Shown: positions 18,919 through 28,905 of the stretch, piece by piece
Numbering within the stretch: the stretch's first letter is position 1
Layout: every line of letters begins with the position of its first letter
DNA from: Moraxellaceae bacterium
Lineage (GTDB): Bacteria; Pseudomonadota; Gammaproteobacteria; Pseudomonadales; Moraxellaceae
Assembly (NCBI GenBank): GCA_029267635.1
Contig: JAJUIK010000007.1
Location: 1 to 64,000 of the forward strand
DNA: 64,000 nt
Reading direction: 5' to 3'
Position numbers and translations under genes: made by a program
Notes under the pieces: model-generated
What the model saw: the letters and a program-made list of their open reading frames with translations, nothing else
Told to the model about the DNA's origin: nothing
The model's database searches: none

Positions 18919-20685
18919 CTATGTAAGCTTTAGCTTACAAAAGTTGCCATTTCTTCTAAAATCACTGCATAAACAAAGATTTTTTTTAACTTTATGAACC
19001 AATCCGCTCTGCCGCGAGGTGCGTTGTCGCAAGGCTTGAGCAAAAGCCTCACGGTCTACCAGCAAGCTCACCACTTTTTTAGCCCGGGTAATCGCGGTAT
19101 ATATCAGCTCTTGACTCAGCAAGTTTTGGGCTGCCGGATCCAGCACCACCGCGGTATGGGTAAACTCGGAGCCCTGTGATTTATGAATGGTTAAGGCAAA
19201 AGCGGTCTGAATACTTTTGGGCAAACGCGCGGCCGGAACCCATTTATCCAGACTGGGAAAATACACCTCAAACTGCTCAAGCTGGCTGCGGTGCTTTAAG
19301 CACAGACCAATATCACCATTGGAAAGTCCCAGCTGATAATCGTTATACGTCATCATTACCGGTCGGCCCACATACCAATCTCCCTGTTTTGAAAGATATA
19401 AAGCCAAATCTTCCAACAAACGCTGTTCAATTTGAGCATTGAGCTGAACCAGGCCGAAGGTACCATGCCGGATCGCGGTCAGGATACGGTAATCATCAAA
19501 GACTTTAACCAGCGTATCCACCCATTGTGCAGGTTCATCCGCACTCAAGTAATTTTTCAACGTATCCAGATAGCCTTGATAGCCGAGCATCAGCTTGTCA
19601 TAGTACATGCTCCAGTCCAAAGACTGCTTGGTGTTTTGTGGCAGATATTCCAGTTGAATATGATCTTCCATTTGTGCACTTAACGGAATGGCGGTCAACT
19701 CGGATGCAACCACCACCTGCTGGGAAAACTCATGTAAAAGTTGCGTCGTGTCCTGCGCTTGATGCTGGTGTTGAATGAATCGGGCCATTTCACCAATCAG
19801 TGCACCCTGCTTAAAACGATGGCTATTGACAAAATTGACCCGATGTTCAGCTAAAGCCGGAACCTGCTGTAAATCGGCCAGCACAGCCCCTACATCCACC
19901 GAAGCCAACTGATTGGCATCCCCCAATAAAATTAAACGTGCCTGATCCGGTACCGCGGCAAACAGCATATGTGCAAGATTCAGATCCAGCATGGAGGCTT
20001 CATCCACCACAATCACATCATAAGGTAACGGTTGTTTGCCATGAAAACGCGGTTGTTGTGTAGTCCCCAAACCTAACAAACGATGCAGGGTCACAGGAGT
20101 CAGCCGTTTTAAATCTTCCGTGACCAGAGCTGCCAATTTTTCATCACTAAAGGAATGTTGCAGTGCTTCTTTCATACGCTGTGCTGCCTTCCCGGTCGGT
20201 GCAGCCATGGCAATCCGAAGATTCGGAATGGCCTGATTCAACACAGCAATAATCCGCGCCAGGGTATAGGTTTTTCCGGTTCCCGGCCCACCCGTGATAA
20301 TACTCAAGCCCTTTTCAGCGACCATCGCCAAAGCTTTTTTCTGGTATTCATCCTGCAATAATTGGTGATCTGCCGCGAGCTGAACAGGCTGTATCTGTTG
20401 CTGTTTTAAACGGCTGACTTGCTCAGCCAAACGCTGTTCCAGTAACCAATAGCGATATAAATACAAGCGTTGCTCTTCATACACAAATGGCGCGACTGCC
20501 TGGGTGCTTTCTGCTACGTGAATCACCAGATCCTGCAAAGCATGCACCTGTTCTGCGCTCGCAGGCAGGCAACTGTCCCCCCGCGTCGCGCCTTCCAGTA
20601 ACTGTTGCATCAGCTCCAGATCAGGCTGTGCTGTGGCATTCTGGCTAAAGGGAGACTGACCGATGAATTGACTCCATGTACTCAT
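18919..20685 (-). CDS. recD: Exodeoxyribonuclease V alpha subunit RecD
   Basis: RecD is the 5'-to-3' SF1B motor of RecBCD, which resects double-strand breaks up to Chi. Helicase motif I is GGPGTGKTYTLARI, motif II VVDEASMLDL, motif III ILLGDANQLASVDVG. The C-terminal UvrD-like module carries LTIHKSQGSEF and IYTAITRAKK. I prefer the ATG at 20685 (MSTWSQFIG, 588 residues). The frame also opens from a GTG at 20754, but that has no ribosome site and its extra codons coincide with a repeated DnaA-box-like element. The last ~30 residues (VKKNLCLCSDFRRNG) look non-conserved. It is third in recC-recB-recD. Confidence 0.93.
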   Translation of the reverse strand: MSTWSQFIGQSPFSQNATAQPDLELMQQLLEGATRGDSCLPASAEQVHALQDLVIHVAESTQAVAPFVYEEQRLYLYRYWLLEQRLAEQVSRLKQQQIQPVQLAADHQLLQDEYQKKALAMVAEKGLSIITGGPGTGKTYTLARIIAVLNQAIPNLRIAMAAPTGKAAQRMKEALQHSFSDEKLAALVTEDLKRLTPVTLHRLLGLGTTQQPRFHGKQPLPYDVIVVDEASMLDLNLAHMLFAAVPDQARLILLGDANQLASVDVGAVLADLQQVPALAEHRVNFVNSHRFKQGALIGEMARFIQHQHQAQDTTQLLHEFSQQVVVASELTAIPLSAQMEDHIQLEYLPQNTKQSLDWSMYYDKLMLGYQGYLDTLKNYLSADEPAQWVDTLVKVFDDYRILTAIRHGTFGLVQLNAQIEQRLLEDLALYLSKQGDWYVGRPVMMTYNDYQLGLSNGDIGLCLKHRSQLEQFEVYFPSLDKWVPAARLPKSIQTAFALTIHKSQGSEFTHTAVVLDPAAQNLLSQELIYTAITRAKKVVSLLVDREAFAQALRQRTSRQSGLVHKVKKNLCLCSDFRRNGNFCKLKLT

Positions 20686-20722
20686 CCATTCCGGACGCTG
20701 ATTGTCTCGCTGTTTCAATGGG

Positions 20723-20755
20723 TTTTCCACACAGTTATCCTCAAAGTTATCCACA
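20723..20755. promoter_or_regulatory. Three tandem DnaA-box-like 9-mers at 12-bp spacing
   Basis: TTTTCCACA (20723-20731), TTATCCTCA (20735-20743) and the perfect consensus TTATCCACA (20747-20755) have the same orientation, with starts exactly 12 bases apart. They sit between the recB stop (20770) and the preferred recD ATG (20685). A partial TTATCC also occurs at 20770. Binding by DnaA is inferred from the consensus only. Confidence 0.5.
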
Positions 20756-20769
20756 ATTCAAGTGATTGT

Positions 20770-23700
20770 TTATCCTGCATTCATTTCAAGATGTTCGACC
20801 TTCTGAAGGACAGGAATAGGCGAAAAATAACCTAAAATTGCATCCAGCCGAAGGATAAATTCGGTTTCTGGTTGCCAGTGACAAACCCCAGCGCCAGCCT
20901 GCCCCTGCATACCGCGTAAATACAGATAACTCGCTCCGCCTAAATCACGTCCAATCTGATAATCATGCAACTGCAGACCCAGATAACGATGCAATGCCAC
21001 CAGATATAATCCCGCCTGTAACCAGTAACTCGAATGCGACATATTCTGGGCAATTTTTTCCGCGTGATAATCCTGCTGATCCGCGCCGAGAAAATTACTT
21101 TTATAATCGGCAATGTGATAACGCTGACCATCAAAGTAAACCAAATCAATCGAACCGGTGAGATAACGCGCCGAATTTGCCTCATTCAATACCGGCATTT
21201 CAATTCCATATTCCGCATACAGTTGATGGATGCGTTTAATGGTTAATATCCGATCTGAAAGGGCCAGATAGAAGGGAAACTCTGCCAGATATTGCCCTGA
21301 AACCAACTGTTTTAACTGAAAATCGCCATGCAACGGTGTCGCCAGAACTTCGAGCAACCAGTCCGCGACACTGGCGTAAATTTGCTCGGCGGGACCATTC
21401 TGAGTGTTCAGTTTCAGCAATAACTCTGCCAGTAATTGCTGCGAGTTATACTGATTGTCATTTTTAAAGCGTCTTTTGACTTCTTCAATAATGCTGTGGC
21501 GATCATCCTGAAAATCGATATTTTCAAACAGCTTGTGTAAAAAACTGCCGGCATTGGTTCCCATCGGGAAATGACAGCGAATCCATGCGATCGGCTGTGT
21601 TGCCGTCACTTCATTTTCCACGACAAGATTGATTTCATCCGCTGCACTGTCCAGCGCAACCGTCTGTTCAGTCAAGGCATCCTGTGCAGACTTGCGTTTT
21701 AAATGCTGGGCCAAGGCACTAAAACTGGTTTTACTGCGCGGATAGAACCGTTGTTGTGGCAATGCTAGCGCCTGCAATGGCGTATATTCTTGCTGTGATT
21801 TGGCCTTTAGCTGCGGCGGTCGCTCAGACAAAAGTGCTTCCTGCACGCTATAAGGATGCTCAAATAGCTGCTCTCCCTGTCCTCGCCAAAAGGCTAAACC
21901 GGTTTTGGATGTTCCTTTTTGATCCTGCAGCATGGCATAGACGCGATGACTGGCCCGGGTCAGGGCCACATACCAGAGACGGTGCTGCTCGGCTTCTTGC
22001 CGGGCATTATGTTGGGCAATGTCTTCTTGTTGTAACAACTGTGCATCGTTCACCGCAATCACACGTTGTAACTCGACCTGTCCGGTGACTGGATTGATCT
22101 GCTGCAAGGTAGAAAAATTCAGGGTCTTTTTCTTTTCACTAAAACTTTTATCAGCCCCCAGCAAAAAGACTATCTTAAACTCCAGGCCTTTGGACTGATG
22201 GATCGTCATCAGTTGCACCCCCGAGGCATTCGATAATTTACGCTCGAGTTCCCAATCCCGTTCACTCGGAGACTGGAGCTGTTTCAAATACCAGTGATAC
22301 AGCATTTGCGCACCCTGATAATGCTCACTATGCTGACATAACAGTTCGGTTAGATGGCGCAAATTGACCACCACGCGCTCATTATCGCGGCTTTGTGTAG
22401 CAACCAGATTGTGCCAGACCTTAAACAGGTTTAAGCAATATTGCCAAGCGGTTAAAAATCCCTTGTCCTGCCACATTTCCCGAATACAGTCAAAATCATA
22501 AAAGAACTGGCTCAAACCATCCGCTCGCTGTTCCAGCTCAACCAGATCCTGTAAGTTAAAGCCCAATAAACGGCTCAGCAAAGCGCGTTTGATTTTGCCT
22601 TCATCATAGGGATGCAGAATTGCACTCAGCACGGCAGCGACATCCCGAGCCACGCTACTGTCAAACACACTGCGTTTAGAAGAACGATTGACTCGGATTC
22701 CTAAACGTTCCAGCTCATATTGCACCTGATCGAGGCTGTCGTGATTCTTGGATAGGATGGCGATGTCATCTTCTTGCAGATCACGCGGGCCGGTTTTTTC
22801 CAGAAAATACAGCTGTTGATTCACGCCCTGATTGAGTAAGTCACGAATTTTCCAGGCCACCTGAATCAGTTCATCTTTGGCATCTTGCAGACAGACCCAG
22901 CGTAACGGTGCATGATTTTCTCCCTGCACATCGATTAACCCCGGGTGTGGACGGGTTCCGGCCTGCACGGGGGTATAAAACACCTCTTCACCAAACTGCA
23001 TTTGGCGCTGGAACAAAGCGTCCACTACTTCGACTAGCGCTGCCACTGAACGATGGTTATATTTCAGGGTATAGAGATGACCTTGTTTAGCCAGCACATC
23101 CTGCCGGGCCTTGTTATAGGTCAGCATATCTCCGCCACGGAAGCCATAAATAGCCTGTTTGGGGTCGCCCACCATAATCATGCAGCCGTGCAAGAAACGC
23201 TGTGAATCGCGCCAGATTTGCGCCAGCATAAAATCTTGATCTTGGTTAGTATCCTGAAATTCATCCACCAAAATCAACGGATAACGTGCCTGCACATATT
23301 TGGCGAAACGTTGGCCCTGCTCACCTTGCAAGGTATCGGCCAGAGTACGGATCTGCTGGGCAAAGGTGGTTTCACCTTTTTGCTGCAAGACTTGCGGCAG
23401 ACGCTTTTTGACTTCTCGGCTTAGATAAAATTTTAAATAGGTGTCCAGCACTCCCAAATCGAATTCTAGCCGCTGCACACACTCACAAAACAGTTTCAGC
23501 TCTTGTACAATCACATGCTGCTCGAACTGCTGTAAAACCTCTGCCGCACATTTATTCAGGACTTTTTTAGTCGTGAGTTCTGTTAGATTTTTCAGGGTGT
23601 TGGCAAAGTGCGGGGCAAATAAAGCATAACTCCGTTGCTGTTGTAAGGCCTGCACAAAAGCCGGTAAATCGTGGCATAAAGTGCGCTGCATCCGATCATT

Positions 23701-24510
23701 ATCACGCCACTTCTTGCCCGTGACCGCATAATAGGCTCCCTCGGCCTGATAATAATCGCATAACTCTGTAACCTGACTTAGATCCAGTTGCAAAAGCCGG
23801 TCTATCTGCTGTTCAAATTGTGCCAGGTCTATTTGCGGTGCAGCAATTTCCTGAAACTGCGCTGAAGCAAAATTCAGGGTATTTTCCACCACGGCCACAT
23901 AATCATCGACTGATTTTAAATTTTGCGTGAGGCAAAGATAATCCACGATGGGTTGCGGCTGAGCCTGAATCCATTCGCGTAACACATCATGAATTAGTTG
24001 ATGGGTATAACTTTTGGCATCATCGGTGATTTCGGTACGTTCGATCTTGCCACTTTCAAAAGCAAATTCACGCAACAACTTTTGGCTAAAACTATCCAGT
24101 GTTCCGACAAACAGCTCATCCAGCTGATCAATCACCAGCTTTAAACGGTTATAGGCATAATCGGGTCGAAGTGCATAATCGGTTAAGACTTTTTGAAATA
24201 ACGGATCGTCTTCAGTCCGGATTTTGACCTGAATGTCTACTTCTGGTGACAGACAACTTTCAAAGTAACGCTGTGTTTCCTGCAAACGGGCACGAATCCG
24301 GCTTTTCAGTTCTGCTGCCGCTGCACGGGTAAAGGTCGTGGCGATGACCTGATTGGGCAAATAATCATGCAGAAAGATCCGCACCATCAAACTGGACAGC
24401 GTATAGGTTTTTCCAGTACCGGCAGAGGCTTCAATCCAGTGCAATCCTTTAAACTGCATGTCATGGATCGGGTTATCCGAAGGTTCAATCAGCTGTTGAG
24501 GCTGGTTCAT
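20770..24510 (-). CDS. recB: Exodeoxyribonuclease V beta subunit RecB
   Basis: RecB supplies the 3'-to-5' helicase and the only nuclease domain of RecBCD. The 1,246-residue protein starts with SF1A motif I EASAGTGKTYTLSSL and has LILVDEFQDTNQDQ (motif II), MVGDPKQAIYGFRGGD (motif III), MTIHQSKGLEF and LWYVALTRASHR. The C-terminal nuclease domain shows GSIDLVYFDGQRYHIADYKSN (split here as GSIDLVYF...HIADYKSN) with the metal-binding Asp and DYK. The recB ribosome site GAGGAG overlaps the recC stop six bases upstream, so expression is tightly coupled. Confidence 0.97.
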   Translation of the reverse strand: MNQPQQLIEPSDNPIHDMQFKGLHWIEASAGTGKTYTLSSLMVRIFLHDYLPNQVIATTFTRAAAAELKSRIRARLQETQRYFESCLSPEVDIQVKIRTEDDPLFQKVLTDYALRPDYAYNRLKLVIDQLDELFVGTLDSFSQKLLREFAFESGKIERTEITDDAKSYTHQLIHDVLREWIQAQPQPIVDYLCLTQNLKSVDDYVAVVENTLNFASAQFQEIAAPQIDLAQFEQQIDRLLQLDLSQVTELCDYYQAEGAYYAVTGKKWRDNDRMQRTLCHDLPAFVQALQQQRSYALFAPHFANTLKNLTELTTKKVLNKCAAEVLQQFEQHVIVQELKLFCECVQRLEFDLGVLDTYLKFYLSREVKKRLPQVLQQKGETTFAQQIRTLADTLQGEQGQRFAKYVQARYPLILVDEFQDTNQDQDFMLAQIWRDSQRFLHGCMIMVGDPKQAIYGFRGGDMLTYNKARQDVLAKQGHLYTLKYNHRSVAALVEVVDALFQRQMQFGEEVFYTPVQAGTRPHPGLIDVQGENHAPLRWVCLQDAKDELIQVAWKIRDLLNQGVNQQLYFLEKTGPRDLQEDDIAILSKNHDSLDQVQYELERLGIRVNRSSKRSVFDSSVARDVAAVLSAILHPYDEGKIKRALLSRLLGFNLQDLVELEQRADGLSQFFYDFDCIREMWQDKGFLTAWQYCLNLFKVWHNLVATQSRDNERVVVNLRHLTELLCQHSEHYQGAQMLYHWYLKQLQSPSERDWELERKLSNASGVQLMTIHQSKGLEFKIVFLLGADKSFSEKKKTLNFSTLQQINPVTGQVELQRVIAVNDAQLLQQEDIAQHNARQEAEQHRLWYVALTRASHRVYAMLQDQKGTSKTGLAFWRGQGEQLFEHPYSVQEALLSERPPQLKAKSQQEYTPLQALALPQQRFYPRSKTSFSALAQHLKRKSAQDALTEQTVALDSAADEINLVVENEVTATQPIAWIRCHFPMGTNAGSFLHKLFENIDFQDDRHSIIEEVKRRFKNDNQYNSQQLLAELLLKLNTQNGPAEQIYASVADWLLEVLATPLHGDFQLKQLVSGQYLAEFPFYLALSDRILTIKRIHQLYAEYGIEMPVLNEANSARYLTGSIDLVYFDGQRYHIADYKSNFLGADQQDYHAEKIAQNMSHSSYWLQAGLYLVALHRYLGLQLHDYQIGRDLGGASYLYLRGMQGQAGAGVCHWQPETEFILRLDAILGYFSPIPVLQKVEHLEMNAG

Positions 24511-24516
24511 GTTCAG

Positions 24517-27500
24517 TTACTCCTCAACGTACTGACGTGACAGAATCGGTTGATATAAGGCATAGGAAAACTGTTGCAATGCCTGTTCCAGCATCCCTTT
24601 TGCATCATGTCCCTGCAAAATAAATTGCCAGTCGCGATGTTTGACATTCCATTCTTCATTGTCATACGGGTAGGAAGCATACGTATCTTTTTCAGTCCAG
24701 CGGGCCAGCACTTTCTCGATATTCTGAACGGGATAAGGCGCTACTTCCTCCCATGCAACTTGAACTTTATCTTCGAGCAGCAAAGCAGCAGGCAACACCA
24801 ACGGCTGACTCTGCGCATAGTCCCAAGCCTCAAACCACGGTACTAAACGCTGTTTGGCCTCATCCGAACTGATCCCTTCACACACAATGGTTTTGTCATG
24901 GCACACCACAATCCGCTTGTAGTTTGTTCCGCTCGTTCCTAAATCGAGATAAGCCAGCCACAGCAGATATTCCAGCCAAGCGCGGGCACGGTATTTCGCT
25001 TTGGCTTTGGAGGCTTGCACACTTACCCAGTGTTGCTCCGTTTGCTTCGGCAGCTGGATATTCAGATACAGCTCTGGTTTAACTTTCCAGACTTGCTGCG
25101 TGGTGACGGTAGCCTCTTGTGCATATTTCAACAGTCGTTGCTTCAAGCTGGCCTGTTCCATCAAACTGAGTTGCCAGGTGGCCTGCTGGGTTTTACCAAT
25201 CGGCAGTACATCCATAAACAGTTCAGTCTGTGCTTCACCCTCTTGCTGCAGCAAGGTGTTGCGCACACTATACTGATGCAGGCGGTTGAGCAACAAAGGT
25301 TCTTGCTGTTCCGGTACATCCTGCGGACACAGATTTTTTATGCCTAACGTTTTTAGATAGAGACGTGCCGGGAACAACACATCCTGAATCCATTGTCCAC
25401 TTTCCAACACTTGAGCCTCTTGCGCTGCACGTGGATAGACCCTATTGGTCCAGGCTTCACGTTGTCCCTTGGCATGCCGGATTTGCTGCGCCACCTCAAA
25501 CCACTGGTCCTGATAACGCACAATTTCAGTCGACTCGAAACTTTTTAAGTCGAAAGGTTGTAAAGTATGAATCCGGTACAGTGACTGTAACTGTGCTGCG
25601 ACTTCTATACCCTTTAAGGATACTCTTTCTGATGAAGTCAAGGCTGATGGCGGCTGTACAATCAATGCCAAATGCTGGATCAGCTCCTGCAATACCGTAG
25701 ACGGATCACGTACTTCGCCATCATTGACATCAAAACCATTATAAAACAGCCAGACATTTTCCTGCGCCAGCAATAAAGCATCAAGGAATGCACCCTGATC
25801 ATCTTCCAGGCGGGAACGATCACCCAGTTGTGGCTTGAGTAGATCCATCAAATCAAATGGTACATGCTGCTGGCGACTTGGAAACAGGCCACTGTCCAGA
25901 TTCAGCATCACAATGAGTTTATAAGGTAAAGGCCGCAGCTGTCCCATCTGGCTAAAGGTAATCTGCCCGGTGGGTTCCGCCTGCTCCAGTTGCGCTTCGA
26001 GCAAGTGATTTAATTCTTCAATCAGATAAGGCAAAGGCAGACTCAGACCACGCAAGGCCAGATAGGCATGCTGATCATGATGCCCGGCCAGACTCAGGAT
26101 TCGCTCCTGTTTCTTGATCAGATCCGCAACTATGTTCAGCGCATCCACCCCGGCCTGCTGGAACTCATCGACATCTTGTTTTAGATGTCTTAACCATTGC
26201 TCAACCGGAATATTTTGGCCCAACTCATGCGCAATCATCCAGTCACGGCGCAGGGCAAAATCCTGATAAATTTGAATCAGCTTGCCGATCAGCTCAAAGT
26301 CACTGCTCAGTACCTGAGCAAAACTTAAGGTACCCTGAAAAATGGTATGTTCAGGAATCGCAATGCCCAATGCCAAACGGTCCAGCGCAAACTTGAAGCT
26401 AAAGCGATAATCTTCATCCCCTTCTGACAGGCTGCGCTGTAAATGTGCCGCATCAAAACCGCGTTTAAAACCGGCTTCGGTTAACAGGGTCACCATCCGC
26501 TCGACACTCGCGTTTTCTAAAGCATAGCGTTGTTGCGTGGCTCCGAGTCCCAGCCAGTCGGCAAAATCCTCAAGGGTAAAACGCCCTTGCAGCAATTGAA
26601 TCCGCCCCAGTACCGCACGCCAGGCCTGATGGGCATCCAACTGGGTCACGCCGGCAATTTTAATTGGCAGATAGATGCTGTGCTGGGATAAACGCTGGCC
26701 ATGATTGGCTTCCTGCCGCAACAGATCACGCTCACTCGGTGGTGGGGCAAACACACTGCGAATCAGTGGCTCCAGCGCTTTCAAGTTAGGGCTAAGCACT
26801 AAAATATCACTCGGACGCCGTGGCTGCGCTTTGCTGCCCTGGGCCAGCCAGTGAGTTAATTGATCTTTCAGTACTTCCAGCTGGCGTAGGCTGGAATGGC
26901 AAACATGAATCTGGATAGAATCATCCTGCTCGTCTAGTACATACTGGTGCTGTAGCGGCTCAGCCAAATACAACACATCCGACTGGATTTTGCCCAGCAA
27001 GGTCTGCGGGTAATCATCAACAAAGGCATCGGCCCAGACCCCATCCTCCCCGGAAGACAGATTGGATAACAAAGAGAAATGGTCACGTGCCTGCTTACCA
27101 AAACGGGTGAGTAAAGGATGACGGGACTCTCGTTTTTCTGCATCAAACAGACGAGACTCTACAAATTTTTTGATCTGGGCATCGGTCGCGTCTGGATATT
27201 TTTCAATAAACCGTTCTTTCACCCGCACGTCATAGCGTGCTTTCCAGTGAGGATCGACACTGTCTGCCCAATACTCCTGCGAAGGGTTGTAATGCAGAAT
27301 ATAAATATCAATATATTGCCCAAGCTGGCGTAAAAACTGCAGTTGGCTGGGTGGCAGGTCCAGTAAAGTAAATACCGCCAGGCGCTGTGGCAGATTTTTT
27401 AAGGCCTGCTTTTGCGTGGCAGGATCTGCCAGGACTTGCCAGAACTGCTGGTCAATCTGCTGCATTTCCTGAAAATCGTGATGAAAAACTTCCTGCCACA

Positions 27501-28179
27501 ACCAGCGCTGCCAGGCTTCCAGCTCGCGCGCCTGGTTCAGGCTAAATTCGGAAATCTCAGTGTTGGTTTTAAAGAACATGTCTTCAACATTCAACACCTG
27601 ATTGGCACCCCAAGCCTGTAACCAGTTGGTCGGGCAGCGACAGATTCCCGGGCAGTTTTTCTGACAATGCCCCCGGTAAATCATGTAATTGCTAAACAGA
27701 CGCGAAACCTGATCAGCCACCCAATACAACATGCGCTGTTTTTTCAGCTGCTTGTCCAGGCCTTGTTGTAAACGGTCGGCACTATCATAAATTCGCTGGA
27801 TGATGGGAGATAAGGGATGCTCCGCAGTCAATGGATTTTGCGCAGCATCAATAAAGTTTTTTAAAGTCTGAAAAACCCGCCACTTAATGATGATGCGCGG
27901 AATATTGGCTTTACGCACCTGTTCTTTTTGATCCTGCAGCACCCACTGATACGCCGCCCACTGAAAGCCACGAATGCGATGATGAAACTGGGTATTGGCA
28001 CTGATGCCTTTTTGCTCGGCCAGCTGCTGGGTGAGCCAGACTTCGACAGCTTTGGAAGGCACAATAAAATGCTGAGTCTGCAAGACCTGAAAAGGATTGG
28101 CGGAGGGCTGGCTGACCGTGGTCAACAGAGCATGTACCAAGACATCAATCCGTTGACTTTGAATTACATGAATGGCCAT
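24517..28179 (-). CDS. recC: Exodeoxyribonuclease V gamma subunit RecC
   Basis: RecC is the Chi-recognition scaffold with an inactivated helicase/nuclease fold. The 1,220-residue product matches family architecture: an N-terminal helicase-like part lacking a Walker A, PSKAVEVWLTQQLAEQKGIS, then ILVLSPNLKALEPLI, and KLIVMLNLDSGLFPSRQ. It is the first gene of recC-recB-recD; the ptrA protease gene that interrupts the E. coli cluster is absent. An AGGGTAAG ribosome site precedes the ATG. Confidence 0.95.
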   Translation of the reverse strand: MAIHVIQSQRIDVLVHALLTTVSQPSANPFQVLQTQHFIVPSKAVEVWLTQQLAEQKGISANTQFHHRIRGFQWAAYQWVLQDQKEQVRKANIPRIIIKWRVFQTLKNFIDAAQNPLTAEHPLSPIIQRIYDSADRLQQGLDKQLKKQRMLYWVADQVSRLFSNYMIYRGHCQKNCPGICRCPTNWLQAWGANQVLNVEDMFFKTNTEISEFSLNQARELEAWQRWLWQEVFHHDFQEMQQIDQQFWQVLADPATQKQALKNLPQRLAVFTLLDLPPSQLQFLRQLGQYIDIYILHYNPSQEYWADSVDPHWKARYDVRVKERFIEKYPDATDAQIKKFVESRLFDAEKRESRHPLLTRFGKQARDHFSLLSNLSSGEDGVWADAFVDDYPQTLLGKIQSDVLYLAEPLQHQYVLDEQDDSIQIHVCHSSLRQLEVLKDQLTHWLAQGSKAQPRRPSDILVLSPNLKALEPLIRSVFAPPPSERDLLRQEANHGQRLSQHSIYLPIKIAGVTQLDAHQAWRAVLGRIQLLQGRFTLEDFADWLGLGATQQRYALENASVERMVTLLTEAGFKRGFDAAHLQRSLSEGDEDYRFSFKFALDRLALGIAIPEHTIFQGTLSFAQVLSSDFELIGKLIQIYQDFALRRDWMIAHELGQNIPVEQWLRHLKQDVDEFQQAGVDALNIVADLIKKQERILSLAGHHDQHAYLALRGLSLPLPYLIEELNHLLEAQLEQAEPTGQITFSQMGQLRPLPYKLIVMLNLDSGLFPSRQQHVPFDLMDLLKPQLGDRSRLEDDQGAFLDALLLAQENVWLFYNGFDVNDGEVRDPSTVLQELIQHLALIVQPPSALTSSERVSLKGIEVAAQLQSLYRIHTLQPFDLKSFESTEIVRYQDQWFEVAQQIRHAKGQREAWTNRVYPRAAQEAQVLESGQWIQDVLFPARLYLKTLGIKNLCPQDVPEQQEPLLLNRLHQYSVRNTLLQQEGEAQTELFMDVLPIGKTQQATWQLSLMEQASLKQRLLKYAQEATVTTQQVWKVKPELYLNIQLPKQTEQHWVSVQASKAKAKYRARAWLEYLLWLAYLDLGTSGTNYKRIVVCHDKTIVCEGISSDEAKQRLVPWFEAWDYAQSQPLVLPAALLLEDKVQVAWEEVAPYPVQNIEKVLARWTEKDTYASYPYDNEEWNVKHRDWQFILQGHDAKGMLEQALQQFSYALYQPILSRQYVEE

Positions 28180-28364
28180 TGAACTTACCCTAAGCTTTTT
28201 TCAGTGGAATAAACGCACAAAAGCATAAACATTATTGACTATACTGTCATGACTGCTTGTGACATTTTTATGATTTATCTGCTTGCAAAATCACATTTGA
28301 AATACTGCGATGAATCCAGTTTTAAATACTCAAAAATAACGCATTTCCAAAAGGTATCCCAGCG

Positions 28365-28883
28365 ATGAAAATAGATAAAATTCCTCACTCGATCGATCCC
28401 AGCCTGGATCTGGAACAGGTGCGTCAAGAATGTCTGGAGCTGATCAAAAAACGTGCCTATATGTCCGCCGGTGCTGCGGTGGTGCCGATTCCTTTTGCCG
28501 ACGTGGTAATTGATATCGGGATTCTGTCCCAGCTTTTACCAGAAATTAATGCTCGTTTTGGTTTGGCACCAGAACAAATGAACGTCTACGATGCCGAAAC
28601 CAAAAAAATTCGCTGGCATGAATTACGCAAACGCGGCTTTGAGTTTTCCGGTTTAGTGATGGCACGTACCGCAGCCAAAGCCTCTATGCATGGCATCGTC
28701 GGCAAAATCATCACCAAACAGGTCAGCAAGTTTATTCCGCTGGGCGGACAAATGGTGGCGGCCAGTCTGGGCTATATGGTGATGAAAAAAGTGGCCGAAG
28801 CGCATGTGCAGGATTGTTATCATCTGGCCAAACGCATCCAGCATCAATATCCAGCCACCACAATTGACAATTCAAAAGACTAA
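28365..28883 (+). CDS. Conserved-looking hypothetical protein, membrane-associated (DUF697-like)
   Basis: This 172-residue protein is not firmly identified. It has two Gly/Ala-rich hydrophobic segments: AYMSAGAAVVPIPFADVVID (residues ~28-47) and PLGGQMVAASLGYMVMKKV (~124-142). Each is preceded or followed by charged helices. The pattern with PIPFAD and a late HVQDCYHLAK resembles DUF697-type proteins that insert in or lie on membranes, but this is a similarity by eye. An AAGGT ribosome site precedes the ATG. It is divergent from recC and convergent to pap. Confidence 0.75.
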   Translation: MKIDKIPHSIDPSLDLEQVRQECLELIKKRAYMSAGAAVVPIPFADVVIDIGILSQLLPEINARFGLAPEQMNVYDAETKKIRWHELRKRGFEFSGLVMARTAAKASMHGIVGKIITKQVSKFIPLGGQMVAASLGYMVMKKVAEAHVQDCYHLAKRIQHQYPATTIDNSKD

Positions 28884-28905
28884 ATCCCGTTTCACTGCCA
28901 GGCCG

